Assembly (NCBI GenBank): GCA_016298185.1
Contig: JAEDDA010000041.1
Location: 1-5,961 of the forward strand
Direction: 5' to 3'
DNA length: 5,961 nt
Source of the DNA: Bacilli bacterium
GTDB lineage: Bacteria > Bacillota_I > Bacilli_A > RFN20 > CAG-826
Shown here: in pieces, positions 1 to 5,954 of the stretch
Layout of the letters: the number at the start of each line of letters is the position of its first letter
How positions within the stretch are numbered: the first letter of the stretch is position 1
Translations under genes and position numbers: made by a program
The notes under the pieces: generated by a model
Told to the model about the DNA's origin: nothing
Databases searched by the model: none
What the model saw: the letters and a program-made list of their open reading frames with translations, nothing else

Positions 1-10
1 TGTGTCACTT

Positions 11-46
11 TATATAAATATAAAAGAACGATGTTTCCACCGTTCT
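11..46 (-). terminator. Rho-independent terminator after the PAP2 gene
   Basis: Read on the minus strand, positions 46 to 25 form a 9-bp stem (AGAACGGTG paired with CATCGTTCT, including one G-U pair) closed by a GAAA tetraloop of the stable GNRA class. A T-rich run, TTTATATTTATAT, follows at 24 to 12. The stem begins only 7 nt after the TAA of the PAP2 gene, so it most likely ends the leftward transcription unit. The T tract is interrupted by A residues, so termination may be less than complete. Confidence 0.85.
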
Positions 47-53
47 ATTTATT

Positions 54-983
54 TTATTCTTGAACCGTTTCAGGTTCACTTTCTTCTTTTTTCTCTTCTG
101 GAAGCAACTTACGAACCACAATTTCATTAGCTATATAGAAGAAGATAACCGTTAATAGGGAGCCCATACAAGTATCGGTTAAGTAATGTGCGCCAACTAG
201 CATTCTTGAGAACATCACTACTAATCCCCAACCAAATGCTACATAGAAGAATAAGACTTGGTATTTGGCCCAATTCTTATTAAGCATTGGGATAATTGTC
301 GCTAAGATTAAACCACACATAACTGCGCATGAGTGACCACTTGGGAAGGATTTGAATTCTTCTTTAGTCAATACACCAGCATTTGCCGCAATGTAATCTT
401 TATATTCTTTACATGCTTGCCACCAGTTATGGAATGGTGCGTATCCTTCGTATACCGCAATGCGGTATCTTGGACGATGCATAATGGATTTTAATAATGT
501 TGTTCCTGGAACTAACGCCACAAAAATGGCCGCGGAAAGGACTAAGATGATAATCCACATCTTTGGATTCTCATTTTTCTTACCAAGCCAATAACCGAAG
601 TACACACATGGTGCCATAACAACACCCATAATGATGCATCCGAGCCATGGATGGAATTTCTCATTATAAAAACCATTAATAGAGAAGACGTCTTTTCCTA
701 AGAAATAAGTACTTAATCCATACATCACTACTGCAAGAAACATAAAGACCACTTGCCAAGCAATATGGAACTTTTTATTTTTGAGAGTTAAAGCGATTAA
801 TGCACCGCCAAAAACAGATAATGTGGCATAGCCAGGAATCATACCAAATGATGATGCCACTAAGCCAAAACCATTGTAACGATCAAAAATTGCTGTGTTA
901 ATTTGCAAGTCAAAAAATGAACCGAGGAGTAAGCCAATTAACAAAATTCCTCCAACGATTAAAAAGTGCCATCTTTGTTTCAT
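54..983 (-). CDS. PAP2-family membrane phosphatase
   Basis: This is a 309-residue integral membrane protein of the phosphatidic acid phosphatase type 2 superfamily. Such enzymes remove phosphate from lipid phosphates or pyrophosphates (phosphatidate, phosphatidylglycerophosphate, undecaprenyl pyrophosphate) at the outer membrane face. All three signature blocks are visible. The first is K165-x6-R172, where Tyr173 replaces the usual Pro. The second is PSGH at 214-217. The third is S259-R260-x5-H266-x3-D270. His217 and His266 are the expected nucleophile and acid/base pair, with Asp270 assisting. Hydrophobic segments lie near 7-22, 45-66, 74-95, 112-132, 142-160, 219-233, 242-257 and 270-290, and the tail 296-309 is strongly acidic. 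The start is supported by GGAGG 7 nt upstream. It lies 47 bp downstream of the trpB gene and is closed by a terminator. The exact lipid substrate cannot be read from the sequence. Confidence 0.9.
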   Translation of the reverse strand: MKQRWHFLIVGGILLIGLLLGSFFDLQINTAIFDRYNGFGLVASSFGMIPGYATLSVFGGALIALTLKNKKFHIAWQVVFMFLAVVMYGLSTYFLGKDVFSINGFYNEKFHPWLGCIIMGVVMAPCVYFGYWLGKKNENPKMWIIILVLSAAIFVALVPGTTLLKSIMHRPRYRIAVYEGYAPFHNWWQACKEYKDYIAANAGVLTKEEFKSFPSGHSCAVMCGLILATIIPMLNKNWAKYQVLFFYVAFGWGLVVMFSRMLVGAHYLTDTCMGSLLTVIFFYIANEIVVRKLLPEEKKEESEPETVQE

Positions 984-990
984 AAAAAAA

Positions 991-1029
991 CCTCCAAAAC
1001 CATTATAAGTGATTCCGGTGATTTATTAA
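991..1029 (-). promoter_or_regulatory. Possible promoter and ribosome site of the PAP2 gene
   Basis: The minus strand carries a perfect TATAAT at 1007-1002. A weak -35-like TTAATA (4 of 6 matches) lies 16 bp upstream at 1029-1024. The ribosome site GGAGG is at 995-991, 7 nt before the ATG. A start point 6 to 7 nt below the -10 box would put the ribosome site at the very 5' end of the transcript, an unusually short leader. Read-through from trpB is an equally good way to express the gene, because no terminator is visible in the 47-bp gap. The ribosome site is secure; the promoter is tentative. Confidence 0.45.
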
Positions 1030-1030
1030 A

Positions 1031-2446
1031 TTATCGATTTATATACTGTGGGTATTTTTCAATCATGAAGTCTAGATCTTTGTCACCACGACCAGATAGA
1101 TTTACTAAGATACTTCCTGATTTCATAGTTCTAGAGCATCTAATGGCATAGGCTAAAGCGTGTGCGGATTCAATTGCTGGAATAATACCTTCTAGTCTAG
1201 ATAACATGAAGAATGCTTCTGCAGCTTCGTCATCGCTAACAGATTCATATTGCACTCTACCAACTTCATGTAAGAAAGCGTGTTCTGGTCCAACACCTGG
1301 ATAATCTAAACCCGAGGCAATGGAATACGCTGTTGCAGGTGAACCATCTTCATTTTGTAAGACTAAGGAATTAAATCCGTGTAATACTGTTTCTTTACCA
1401 TAGGTAATTGTCGCTGCATTATTACCAATTTCTTTGCCTTTACCCATTGGTTCAATACCGACGATATTAACTGGTTCTTCAAGGAATGCTTCAAACATAC
1501 CAATCGCGTTAGAGCCACCGCCAACACAAGCACAAACGATATCTGGTAATTCACCAGTCATTTCTAAATATTGTTGTTTAGCTTCTCTGCCAATAATCTC
1601 TTGGAAATCCCTAACGATTAATGGATATGGATGAGGACCAACTGCGGATCCTAAACAATAGAATGCTGTCTTATATTCTTTTGCATAGTTTTCAAATGCA
1701 GCATCCACTGCTTCCTTTAATGTTCGACTACCAAATTTAACCGGAATAACTCTTGCACCTAACACTTTCATACGAGCAACATTCGCAGCTTGTTTTTCCA
1801 TGTCGACTTCGCCCATATAAATATCGCATTCAAGCCCGAAGTAGGCTGCGGCCATCGCCACTGCGCAGCCATGACTTCCCGCTCCTGTTTCACCAATGAG
1901 TTTCTTCTTACCTAAATATTTAGCAAGCAATGCTTGTCCCATCGCATTATTTATTTTATGCGCACCACCATGGTTTAAATCTTCTCTTTTTAAATAGATT
2001 TGGACCTTGCCATAGTAATTACTTAAGTTTTGACAGTGATATATAGGTGTTGGTCTACCTTGATAGTTCTTTCTAATTTCTCTAAGTTCAGCGATAAACT
2101 TTGCGCTTTTCGCAATGGTTAAATAACCGGCATAGATTTCATCAAAAGCTTTTTGTAAGTTTTTAGGAAGGAATGATCCACCGAACCTTCCAAAGTAACC
2201 ATCTGAAGAAGGATACATCTTTCTATAATTTTTGAAATCAATATCTACTTTCTTTAATGGTGAATCTTCAAATAATCTTTGACCCTTCACTCTTCTATCT
2301 AAAGGTTTAACTGCTGTATCAGGAATGAGGTAACGATGATTTTTATAAACTGCACCTTCAATTCTATTTTCACTTAATAGGACTCTCACTCTTCTTTCGT
2401 TGAGATTCCACTTTTTTGCCACTTCGGCGACACTTAAATACTTCAT
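1031..2446 (-). CDS. trpB: Tryptophan synthase beta chain with N-terminal helix-turn-helix domain
   Basis: This 471-residue protein is about 75 residues longer than usual TrpB (about 395-400). Residues 84-471 are a PLP-dependent TrpB, which condenses indole with L-serine to give tryptophan. Landmarks aligned by eye to Salmonella TrpB are the YFGRFGG start (84-90), PLP lysine K164 in GGAHKIN (K87), catalytic E186 in ETGAG (E109), phosphate-binding GGGSNA (309-314), D381 in GLDYPGVGPEHA (D305), E426 (E350) and S451 in LSGRGDKD (S377). Ser191 replaces the usual Gln114 of the substrate-carboxylate loop. Residues 1-45 resemble excisionase/MerR-like helix-turn-helix modules (SVAEVAKKWNLNERRVRVLL, then RYLIPDTAVKP), followed by a basic linker at 46-75. 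The only tryptophan in the protein is W13, in this module. The start is supported by AGGAGA 8 nt upstream, and the frame is continuous across the junction. No trpA or other trp gene is in the window. The enzyme call is firm; DNA binding is inferred from domain similarity. Confidence 0.93.
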   Translation of the reverse strand: MKYLSVAEVAKKWNLNERRVRVLLSENRIEGAVYKNHRYLIPDTAVKPLDRRVKGQRLFEDSPLKKVDIDFKNYRKMYPSSDGYFGRFGGSFLPKNLQKAFDEIYAGYLTIAKSAKFIAELREIRKNYQGRPTPIYHCQNLSNYYGKVQIYLKREDLNHGGAHKINNAMGQALLAKYLGKKKLIGETGAGSHGCAVAMAAAYFGLECDIYMGEVDMEKQAANVARMKVLGARVIPVKFGSRTLKEAVDAAFENYAKEYKTAFYCLGSAVGPHPYPLIVRDFQEIIGREAKQQYLEMTGELPDIVCACVGGGSNAIGMFEAFLEEPVNIVGIEPMGKGKEIGNNAATITYGKETVLHGFNSLVLQNEDGSPATAYSIASGLDYPGVGPEHAFLHEVGRVQYESVSDDEAAEAFFMLSRLEGIIPAIESAHALAYAIRCSRTMKSGSILVNLSGRGDKDLDFMIEKYPQYINR

Positions 2447-2454
2447 ACCTTTTA

Positions 2455-2499
2455 TCTCCTATCGGTATAAAGTTTATTCCGTTTATGTTTATATAGCAA
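2455..2499 (-). promoter_or_regulatory. Likely trpB promoter and ribosome site
   Basis: The minus strand shows TTGCTA (2499-2494, 4 of 6 matches to the -35 consensus), a 17-bp spacer, and TAAACT (2476-2471, 4 of 6 matches to the -10 consensus). The predicted start near 2464 gives a leader of about 18 nt holding the ribosome site AGGAGA (2460-2455), 8 nt before the ATG. The boxes are weak matches, so this call rests on good spacing and a sensible leader length. No terminator separates it from the PHP gene upstream, so read-through is also possible. The leader is too short for a T-box or a leader-peptide attenuator. Confidence 0.4.
2463..2481. promoter_or_regulatory. Palindromic operator candidate upstream of trpB
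   Basis: The sequence CGGTATAAAGTTTATTCCG is a 19-bp inverted repeat with nine-base arms around a central G and a single mismatched pair (2466 against 2478). The arms almost meet, so it would make a poor RNA hairpin; a binding site for a dimeric protein fits better. It overlaps the likely -10 box and start point of trpB, where a bound repressor would block transcription. The fused DNA-binding module of the TrpB protein is the obvious candidate to bind here, but that is inference. Confidence 0.5.
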
Positions 2500-2505
2500 T
2501 ATTAA

Positions 2506-3291
2506 TTATTTAATATCGAATTTTTCTAACACTTTGATGCCATGTTTTTTAGCGAAAGCATAACCCTTATCAAGTTCCGCTTGGTTAATATCATTTGGGT
2601 CATGAGTGTCTAACGCTAAGATAACATCAACCTTGTAATCTTTAACTAGATCAAAGAAAAAATCGTTAGAATAAGAGTAATTTTGGCCATTATAGCCTCT
2701 TTTTCTCATTCCGCATAAATTGATTTCAATAGGTATATTTAACTCTTCGCAAGTCTTTAAGATACGACGAGATTCCTCTTCTAAATTCTTAGAGAATCCC
2801 GCTTGTGAATGCATAAATAAATCTGGATGAGCAAGGTATTTAAATAATCCTGTTTTCAATCCTTTAATCACATCATCGGTATATTTCTTTACATCTTCTA
2901 TTGGTGAATCTTTATGGAAATACCAATGAAACTTATTTTCTTTTAAATAACAGTGTTGTCCCATGATGAGATAATCGATTTTGTTTTTTAATAACCACTT
3001 ATAGTAGTCCACCATTTGAGGATAGTATTCCGCTTCAAAGCCCACAAAGATTTCGATTTGATCTTTGTATTTCTCTTTAAGCGCTCTTATAGAGCGAAGA
3101 TAATCTTCCAACTCTGAAAACGAACCTCTAATTCCAGGTTGATCAAAACCACTAGGTAGCATAACATGGTCAGAAAAACCAAGTTTTTTGATGCCTAACT
3201 TAATTGCATTAATTACATATTGTTCATCTTCGCCAACAGCGTGTCCGCATCTATATGTATGAGTGTGGTAGTTAAAATCTAATTTGTTCAT
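2506..3291 (-). CDS. PHP-domain phosphatase, histidinol-phosphatase type
   Basis: This 261-residue cytoplasmic enzyme belongs to the PHP (polymerase and histidinol phosphatase) family, whose members hydrolyse phosphate esters with a cluster of metal ions held by His and acidic residues. The expected ligands are visible in order: H9-T-H11 at the N-terminus, H17 in CGH, D41-H42 in FSDH, E86 and E88 in GFEAE, H113 in GQH, H155-P-D157, E189/N191, and D228-T-H230 near the end. Length and motif order match the HisK/HisJ histidinol-phosphate phosphatases of Firmicutes (about 260-270 residues), which catalyse the penultimate step of histidine synthesis. No other his genes are here, so another phosphorylated substrate is possible. 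It is the last gene of the three-gene operon. Its ATG follows the previous TAA by one nucleotide without a clear ribosome site, so translation is probably coupled. Confidence 0.85.
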   Translation of the reverse strand: MNKLDFNYHTHTYRCGHAVGEDEQYVINAIKLGIKKLGFSDHVMLPSGFDQPGIRGSFSELEDYLRSIRALKEKYKDQIEIFVGFEAEYYPQMVDYYKWLLKNKIDYLIMGQHCYLKENKFHWYFHKDSPIEDVKKYTDDVIKGLKTGLFKYLAHPDLFMHSQAGFSKNLEEESRRILKTCEELNIPIEINLCGMRKRGYNGQNYSYSNDFFFDLVKDYKVDVILALDTHDPNDINQAELDKGYAFAKKHGIKVLEKFDIK

Positions 3292-3292
3292 A

Positions 3293-3997
3293 TTATTTGA
3301 TTAAGTCATTAATTACTTCAGAAGCAATGAGCAAACCACACGCCGATGGAACAAAAGCGTTGCTACCAGGAATTGGTTTATTATTCTCATTAAAGAGTTG
3401 TTCCTTTAATTCCACAGGTTGTTCTTTAGAATAAACAACTTTAAGTTTTTTAATTCCCATTTGTCTTAATTCGTAACGAATCTTTTTCGCTAATGGGCAA
3501 GTATCGGTTTTATTAATATCAGTCACAATAAAACCCATTGGGTTTAATTTATTACCTGCACCCATCGAGGATATCATTGGTATATTTAATTCATTAGCTT
3601 TTGCGATAATCGCAAGTTTTGCTTTAACGGTGTCAATCGCATCGACGATATAGTCAAATTGACTAAAGTCAATCTCATCGATGTTTTCTGGTAAGACAAA
3701 CATCTTTTCCACTTTTACGACTGCTTTATCGTTAATAGAAAGAATTCTTTCTTTCATCGCATCCACTTTGTATTTACCGAGTGTTTCTTTCGTGGCGATA
3801 ATTTGTCTATTGAAGTTAGACAAGGCTACAGTGTCATTATCAATTAAAGTGAAGTGACCAACACCAGTTCTTGCTAGTGCTTCCACTACATAACCACCAA
3901 CGCCACCAACGCCAAAAATAGCGGCATGGCATTTATTTAATTTGTCCATCGCTTCTTTGCCGTATATTAATTCACTACGAGAAAATAATTCTTCCAT
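3293..3997 (-). CDS. tcdA: tRNA threonylcarbamoyladenosine dehydratase (TcdA-like, ThiF/E1 family)
   Basis: This 234-residue protein has an E1-like adenylating domain. TcdA (CsdL/YgdL in E. coli, YrvM in Bacillus) uses ATP to cyclise the t6A modification at position 37 of ANN-decoding tRNAs, giving ct6A. Visible features are the nucleotide-binding glycine loop GVGGVGG (29-35), D53-N-D55 at the end of the next strand, the N-x-NRQ block with R64, K77, and DAID at 119-122. The opening SRSELIYGKEAM and the ALARTGVG stretch (40-47) also match TcdA rather than MoeB or ThiF. The paired CxxC zinc motifs of ThiF/MoeB are absent. It is shorter than E. coli TcdA (268), mainly through a compact region after residue 165. 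It lies one nucleotide from each neighbour in the operon, and its start has no clear ribosome site, which suggests coupling to the transporter gene upstream. Confidence 0.87.
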   Translation of the reverse strand: MEELFSRSELIYGKEAMDKLNKCHAAIFGVGGVGGYVVEALARTGVGHFTLIDNDTVALSNFNRQIIATKETLGKYKVDAMKERILSINDKAVVKVEKMFVLPENIDEIDFSQFDYIVDAIDTVKAKLAIIAKANELNIPMISSMGAGNKLNPMGFIVTDINKTDTCPLAKKIRYELRQMGIKKLKVVYSKEQPVELKEQLFNENNKPIPGSNAFVPSACGLLIASEVINDLIK

Positions 3998-3998
3998 A

Positions 3999-5138
3999 TT
4001 AACTTAAGGAATAGTCTCTATCAAGTTGGATATAGAAAGTCATATCAGGATATGCTTCTTCTAAAATATTTCTAATCTCATCAATTCTTTTTTCCGGTTC
4101 TTTTTCATTGAAGGAAAAGACTAGATCAAAGTTGCAGAATTTTTGCACTTCATCCACGAAGAAACCATGCATTTGAAGTATATTTTCATTGTTTTTCATG
4201 AATTCTTGGATTTTATAACGAATTTCCTTGCTTAGTTTTCCATCCACATTGTCGGCATAAATGCCAACAGTCATGAACATGTTATATTTACTGGCCATTA
4301 AAGCGGCAATATTTCTTTCAATAATTTGAATTTCTTTCGCGGAAAGTCCGACATCAACACCGATGTGAACGGAGCCAACATATTTGTTTGGTCCATAGCT
4401 ATGGATAATTAAATCATAAGCGCCTTTAACGCCAGAAACCGAGGAAATATCCGCTAAGATGGATTTTGTTTCTTCTGAGTCATGTCTTTCACCAATTATT
4501 GAGGAGAAAGATGATCTTAATACATCGATACCGGATTTAATAATGAATAAACCAATCGCGATACCTAAATATCCTTCAACATACCAACCAAGCGTATAAG
4601 CAAATATCGCGCCTACTAATGTGGCTGTGGATAAGATTGCGTCAAATAAAGCATCGGTTCCGGAAGCCTTAAGCGCTTCAGAATGAACTCTTTTACTTTG
4701 AATCTTATAGAAGATGGCGACACCCACTTTAACTAAGATAGCAACACCAATGATAATTAAAGAAGGAATAGTGAATTCAGGAAGTGTTTTATCGCCACTA
4801 CTAAAGTAAGTAACTATGGATGTAATTGATTCGTAGATAGCTAAACCACCAGCGAATAAGATAAGCGCAGCAATAATTGTGCTTGTAATATATTCCACAC
4901 GACCATGTCCAAATGGGTGTTTTCTATCTGGTTTCTTATTAGATAACTTAGTGCCGATAATTGTAATGATGCTACTTAAAGCATCAGTTAAGTTGTTCAA
5001 GGCATCCATAACGATAGAAATGGATCCGGCGATAAAACCAATTGTGGCTTTAAAACCCACAAGTAAGATATTGGCTATAATGCCAATAACACTAGTTCTG
5101 ATAATAGTTTTCTCACGATTCATAGGTTTAATTTCCAT
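3999..5138 (-). CDS. Cation diffusion facilitator metal exporter (possibly manganese)
   Basis: This 379-residue inner-membrane antiporter of the CDF family would export a divalent metal ion in exchange for protons. The membrane part (about 11-210) has six hydrophobic segments and the family landmark HPFGHGRVE (74-82). The transport-site residues are N48-x3-D52 in segment 2 and D162-x3-D166 in segment 5. This Asn/Asp plus Asp/Asp set is the one I associate with manganese CDFs such as pneumococcal MntE, while zinc CDFs usually have His in one or both positions. A cytoplasmic dimerisation domain follows (about 213-290), and then an extra domain (about 295-375) with a similar alternating strand/helix pattern. 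The start is ambiguous. The first ATG has no ribosome site, whereas Met6 (5123) has a weak GGAA 9 nt upstream and gives the natural opening MNREKTI. It is the first gene of the operon, divergent from gpmA. Confidence 0.9.
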   Translation of the reverse strand: MEIKPMNREKTIIRTSVIGIIANILLVGFKATIGFIAGSISIVMDALNNLTDALSSIITIIGTKLSNKKPDRKHPFGHGRVEYITSTIIAALILFAGGLAIYESITSIVTYFSSGDKTLPEFTIPSLIIIGVAILVKVGVAIFYKIQSKRVHSEALKASGTDALFDAILSTATLVGAIFAYTLGWYVEGYLGIAIGLFIIKSGIDVLRSSFSSIIGERHDSEETKSILADISSVSGVKGAYDLIIHSYGPNKYVGSVHIGVDVGLSAKEIQIIERNIAALMASKYNMFMTVGIYADNVDGKLSKEIRYKIQEFMKNNENILQMHGFFVDEVQKFCNFDLVFSFNEKEPEKRIDEIRNILEEAYPDMTFYIQLDRDYSLS

Positions 5139-5152
5139 AAATAAGTATTTTT

Positions 5153-5160
5153 ATTTTATA
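5153..5160 (-). promoter_or_regulatory. Possible -10 region for the transporter operon
   Basis: The minus strand reads TATAAAAT at 5160-5153, containing TATAAA and TAAAAT, each 5 of 6 matches to the -10 consensus. No good -35 box is seen at 16 to 18 bp. A start point here would leave a leader of about 10 nt before the first ATG, or about 25 nt before the alternative start at 5123, which favours the latter. The strongly A/T-rich context makes chance matches likely. Confidence 0.3.
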
Positions 5161-5182
5161 ACAAAAATGAAAATAGTATAAT
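5155..5182 (+). promoter_or_regulatory. gpmA promoter
   Basis: A perfect -10 box TATAAT at 5177-5182 lies 16 bp after a -35-like TTTATA (5155-5160, 4 of 6 matches). The predicted start near 5189 gives a leader of about 19 nt that contains the GGAGG ribosome site. Its -35 box occupies the same bases as the putative -10 of the divergent transporter operon, so the two promoters would compete or be controlled together. Confidence 0.6.
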
Positions 5183-5195
5183 AATTCCGTTAAAT

Positions 5196-5200
5196 GGAGG
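5196..5200 (+). promoter_or_regulatory. gpmA ribosome binding site
   Basis: GGAGG lies 7 nt before the ATG at 5208, which fixes the start and suits a highly translated glycolytic gene. It contrasts with the transporter, TcdA-like and PHP genes, which lack clear ribosome sites. Confidence 0.85.
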
Positions 5201-5207
5201 AAACATT

Positions 5208-5954
5208 ATGCACAAATTAGTGCTCATCAGACACGGTGAATCCGAATGGAATAAACTCAACCTCTTCACAGGTTGGACCGATGTTGAATTAAGCGAAAAA
5301 GGTGTCGAAGAAGCTCATCGCGCCGGAAGAACATTAAAAGAAAAAGGTTACGATTTTGATATCGTTCATACCTCTTTATTAAAAAGAGCCATCCATACAA
5401 TGAACAACGTTCTCTTTGAATTAGATAGAGAATGGTTACCAGTTTATAAATCCTGGAGATTAAATGAACGTCACTATGGTGCGTTACAAGGTTTAAACAA
5501 AGCCGAAACCGCTGCTAAATATGGTGAAGAACAAGTGAAGATTTGGCGTCGTTCCTATGACTGCCCACCACCAGCCTTAGAAAAAGACGATCCAAGAAAC
5601 CCAGCATTACAAGCTCAATTCAGAGATGTTGATCCAAAAGATTTACCATTAAACGAATCCTTAGAATTAACAGTTAAAAGAGCAGTTCCATACTTCGAAG
5701 AAGTAATCAAACCACAAATGGAAGCAGGCAAAAGAGTCTTAGTGGTTGCCCATGGTAATTCCTTAAGAGCTTTAGTCAAATACTTCGATAATATGGCGGA
5801 TGAAGATATCGTCGGTGTTAACATTCCTACTGGTGTCCCACTAGTGTATGAATTCGATGATAATATGAAAGCTGTTAACCACTACTATTTGATGGATGAA
5901 GAAGAACTCAAAAAACAAATGGAAGCGGTCGCTAACCAAGGTAAAGCAAAATAA
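5208..5954 (+). CDS. gpmA: 2,3-bisphosphoglycerate-dependent phosphoglycerate mutase
   Basis: This 248-residue cytoplasmic enzyme interconverts 3-phosphoglycerate and 2-phosphoglycerate in glycolysis and gluconeogenesis through a phosphohistidine intermediate. It is full length compared with E. coli GpmA (250). The histidine-phosphatase core is clear: LIRHGESEWN with nucleophile H9 and R8, R60 in LLKRAIHT, acid/base E87 in LNERHYG, the family-specific block LPLNESLELTVKRAVPYF (146-163), and the second catalytic histidine H182 in VVAHGNSLRAL. The long insert between E87 and H182 (about 100-145, with RRSYDCPPP) separates the true mutase from shorter phosphatases of the superfamily. The C-terminus is charged and probably mobile, as is usual for the lid segment. 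It has its own promoter and a strong ribosome site. The stop is 7 nt from the window edge, so any terminator lies outside. Confidence 0.97.
   Translation: MHKLVLIRHGESEWNKLNLFTGWTDVELSEKGVEEAHRAGRTLKEKGYDFDIVHTSLLKRAIHTMNNVLFELDREWLPVYKSWRLNERHYGALQGLNKAETAAKYGEEQVKIWRRSYDCPPPALEKDDPRNPALQAQFRDVDPKDLPLNESLELTVKRAVPYFEEVIKPQMEAGKRVLVVAHGNSLRALVKYFDNMADEDIVGVNIPTGVPLVYEFDDNMKAVNHYYLMDEEELKKQMEAVANQGKAK

Noticed and set aside
966..1151. Plus-strand open frame of 61 codons
   Set aside because: It is antisense to the PAP2 start and the trpB end, with no ribosome site and no recognisable protein pattern.
1363..1634. Two short open frames inside trpB (1363-1554 minus, 1434-1634 plus)
   Set aside because: They overlap the well-supported trpB in other frames and are composition shadows.
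2216..2218. Internal start at Met77, giving a normal-sized TrpB without the DNA-binding module
   Set aside because: Met77 sits close to where ordinary TrpB begins, but only a weak AGAAAG directly abuts it. The start at 2446 has AGGAGA at proper spacing, so the fusion is the better call; a minor second product cannot be excluded.
2463..2481. The palindrome as a terminator for the PHP gene
   Set aside because: The arms leave almost no loop, the stem is A/T-rich and no T tract follows on the minus strand, so a DNA-level site fits better.
2447..2505. T-box, leader peptide or trp attenuator ahead of trpB
   Set aside because: The gap is only 59 bp and the predicted leader about 18 nt, with no Trp-rich short frame and no T-box specifier structure.
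3293..3997. Assignment as MoeB or ThiF (molybdopterin or thiamine sulfur transfer)
   Set aside because: The CxxC zinc pairs are missing, no ubiquitin-like MoaD or ThiS gene is adjacent, and the RTGVG, NRQ and DAID context matches TcdA.
4879..5181. Plus-strand open frame of 100 codons covering the transporter start
   Set aside because: It is antisense to conserved transporter motifs such as HPFGHGR, runs through the gpmA promoter and has no ribosome site.
5615..5824. Minus-strand open frame of 69 codons within gpmA
   Set aside because: It is antisense to conserved mutase sequence, including the H182 region, with no independent support.
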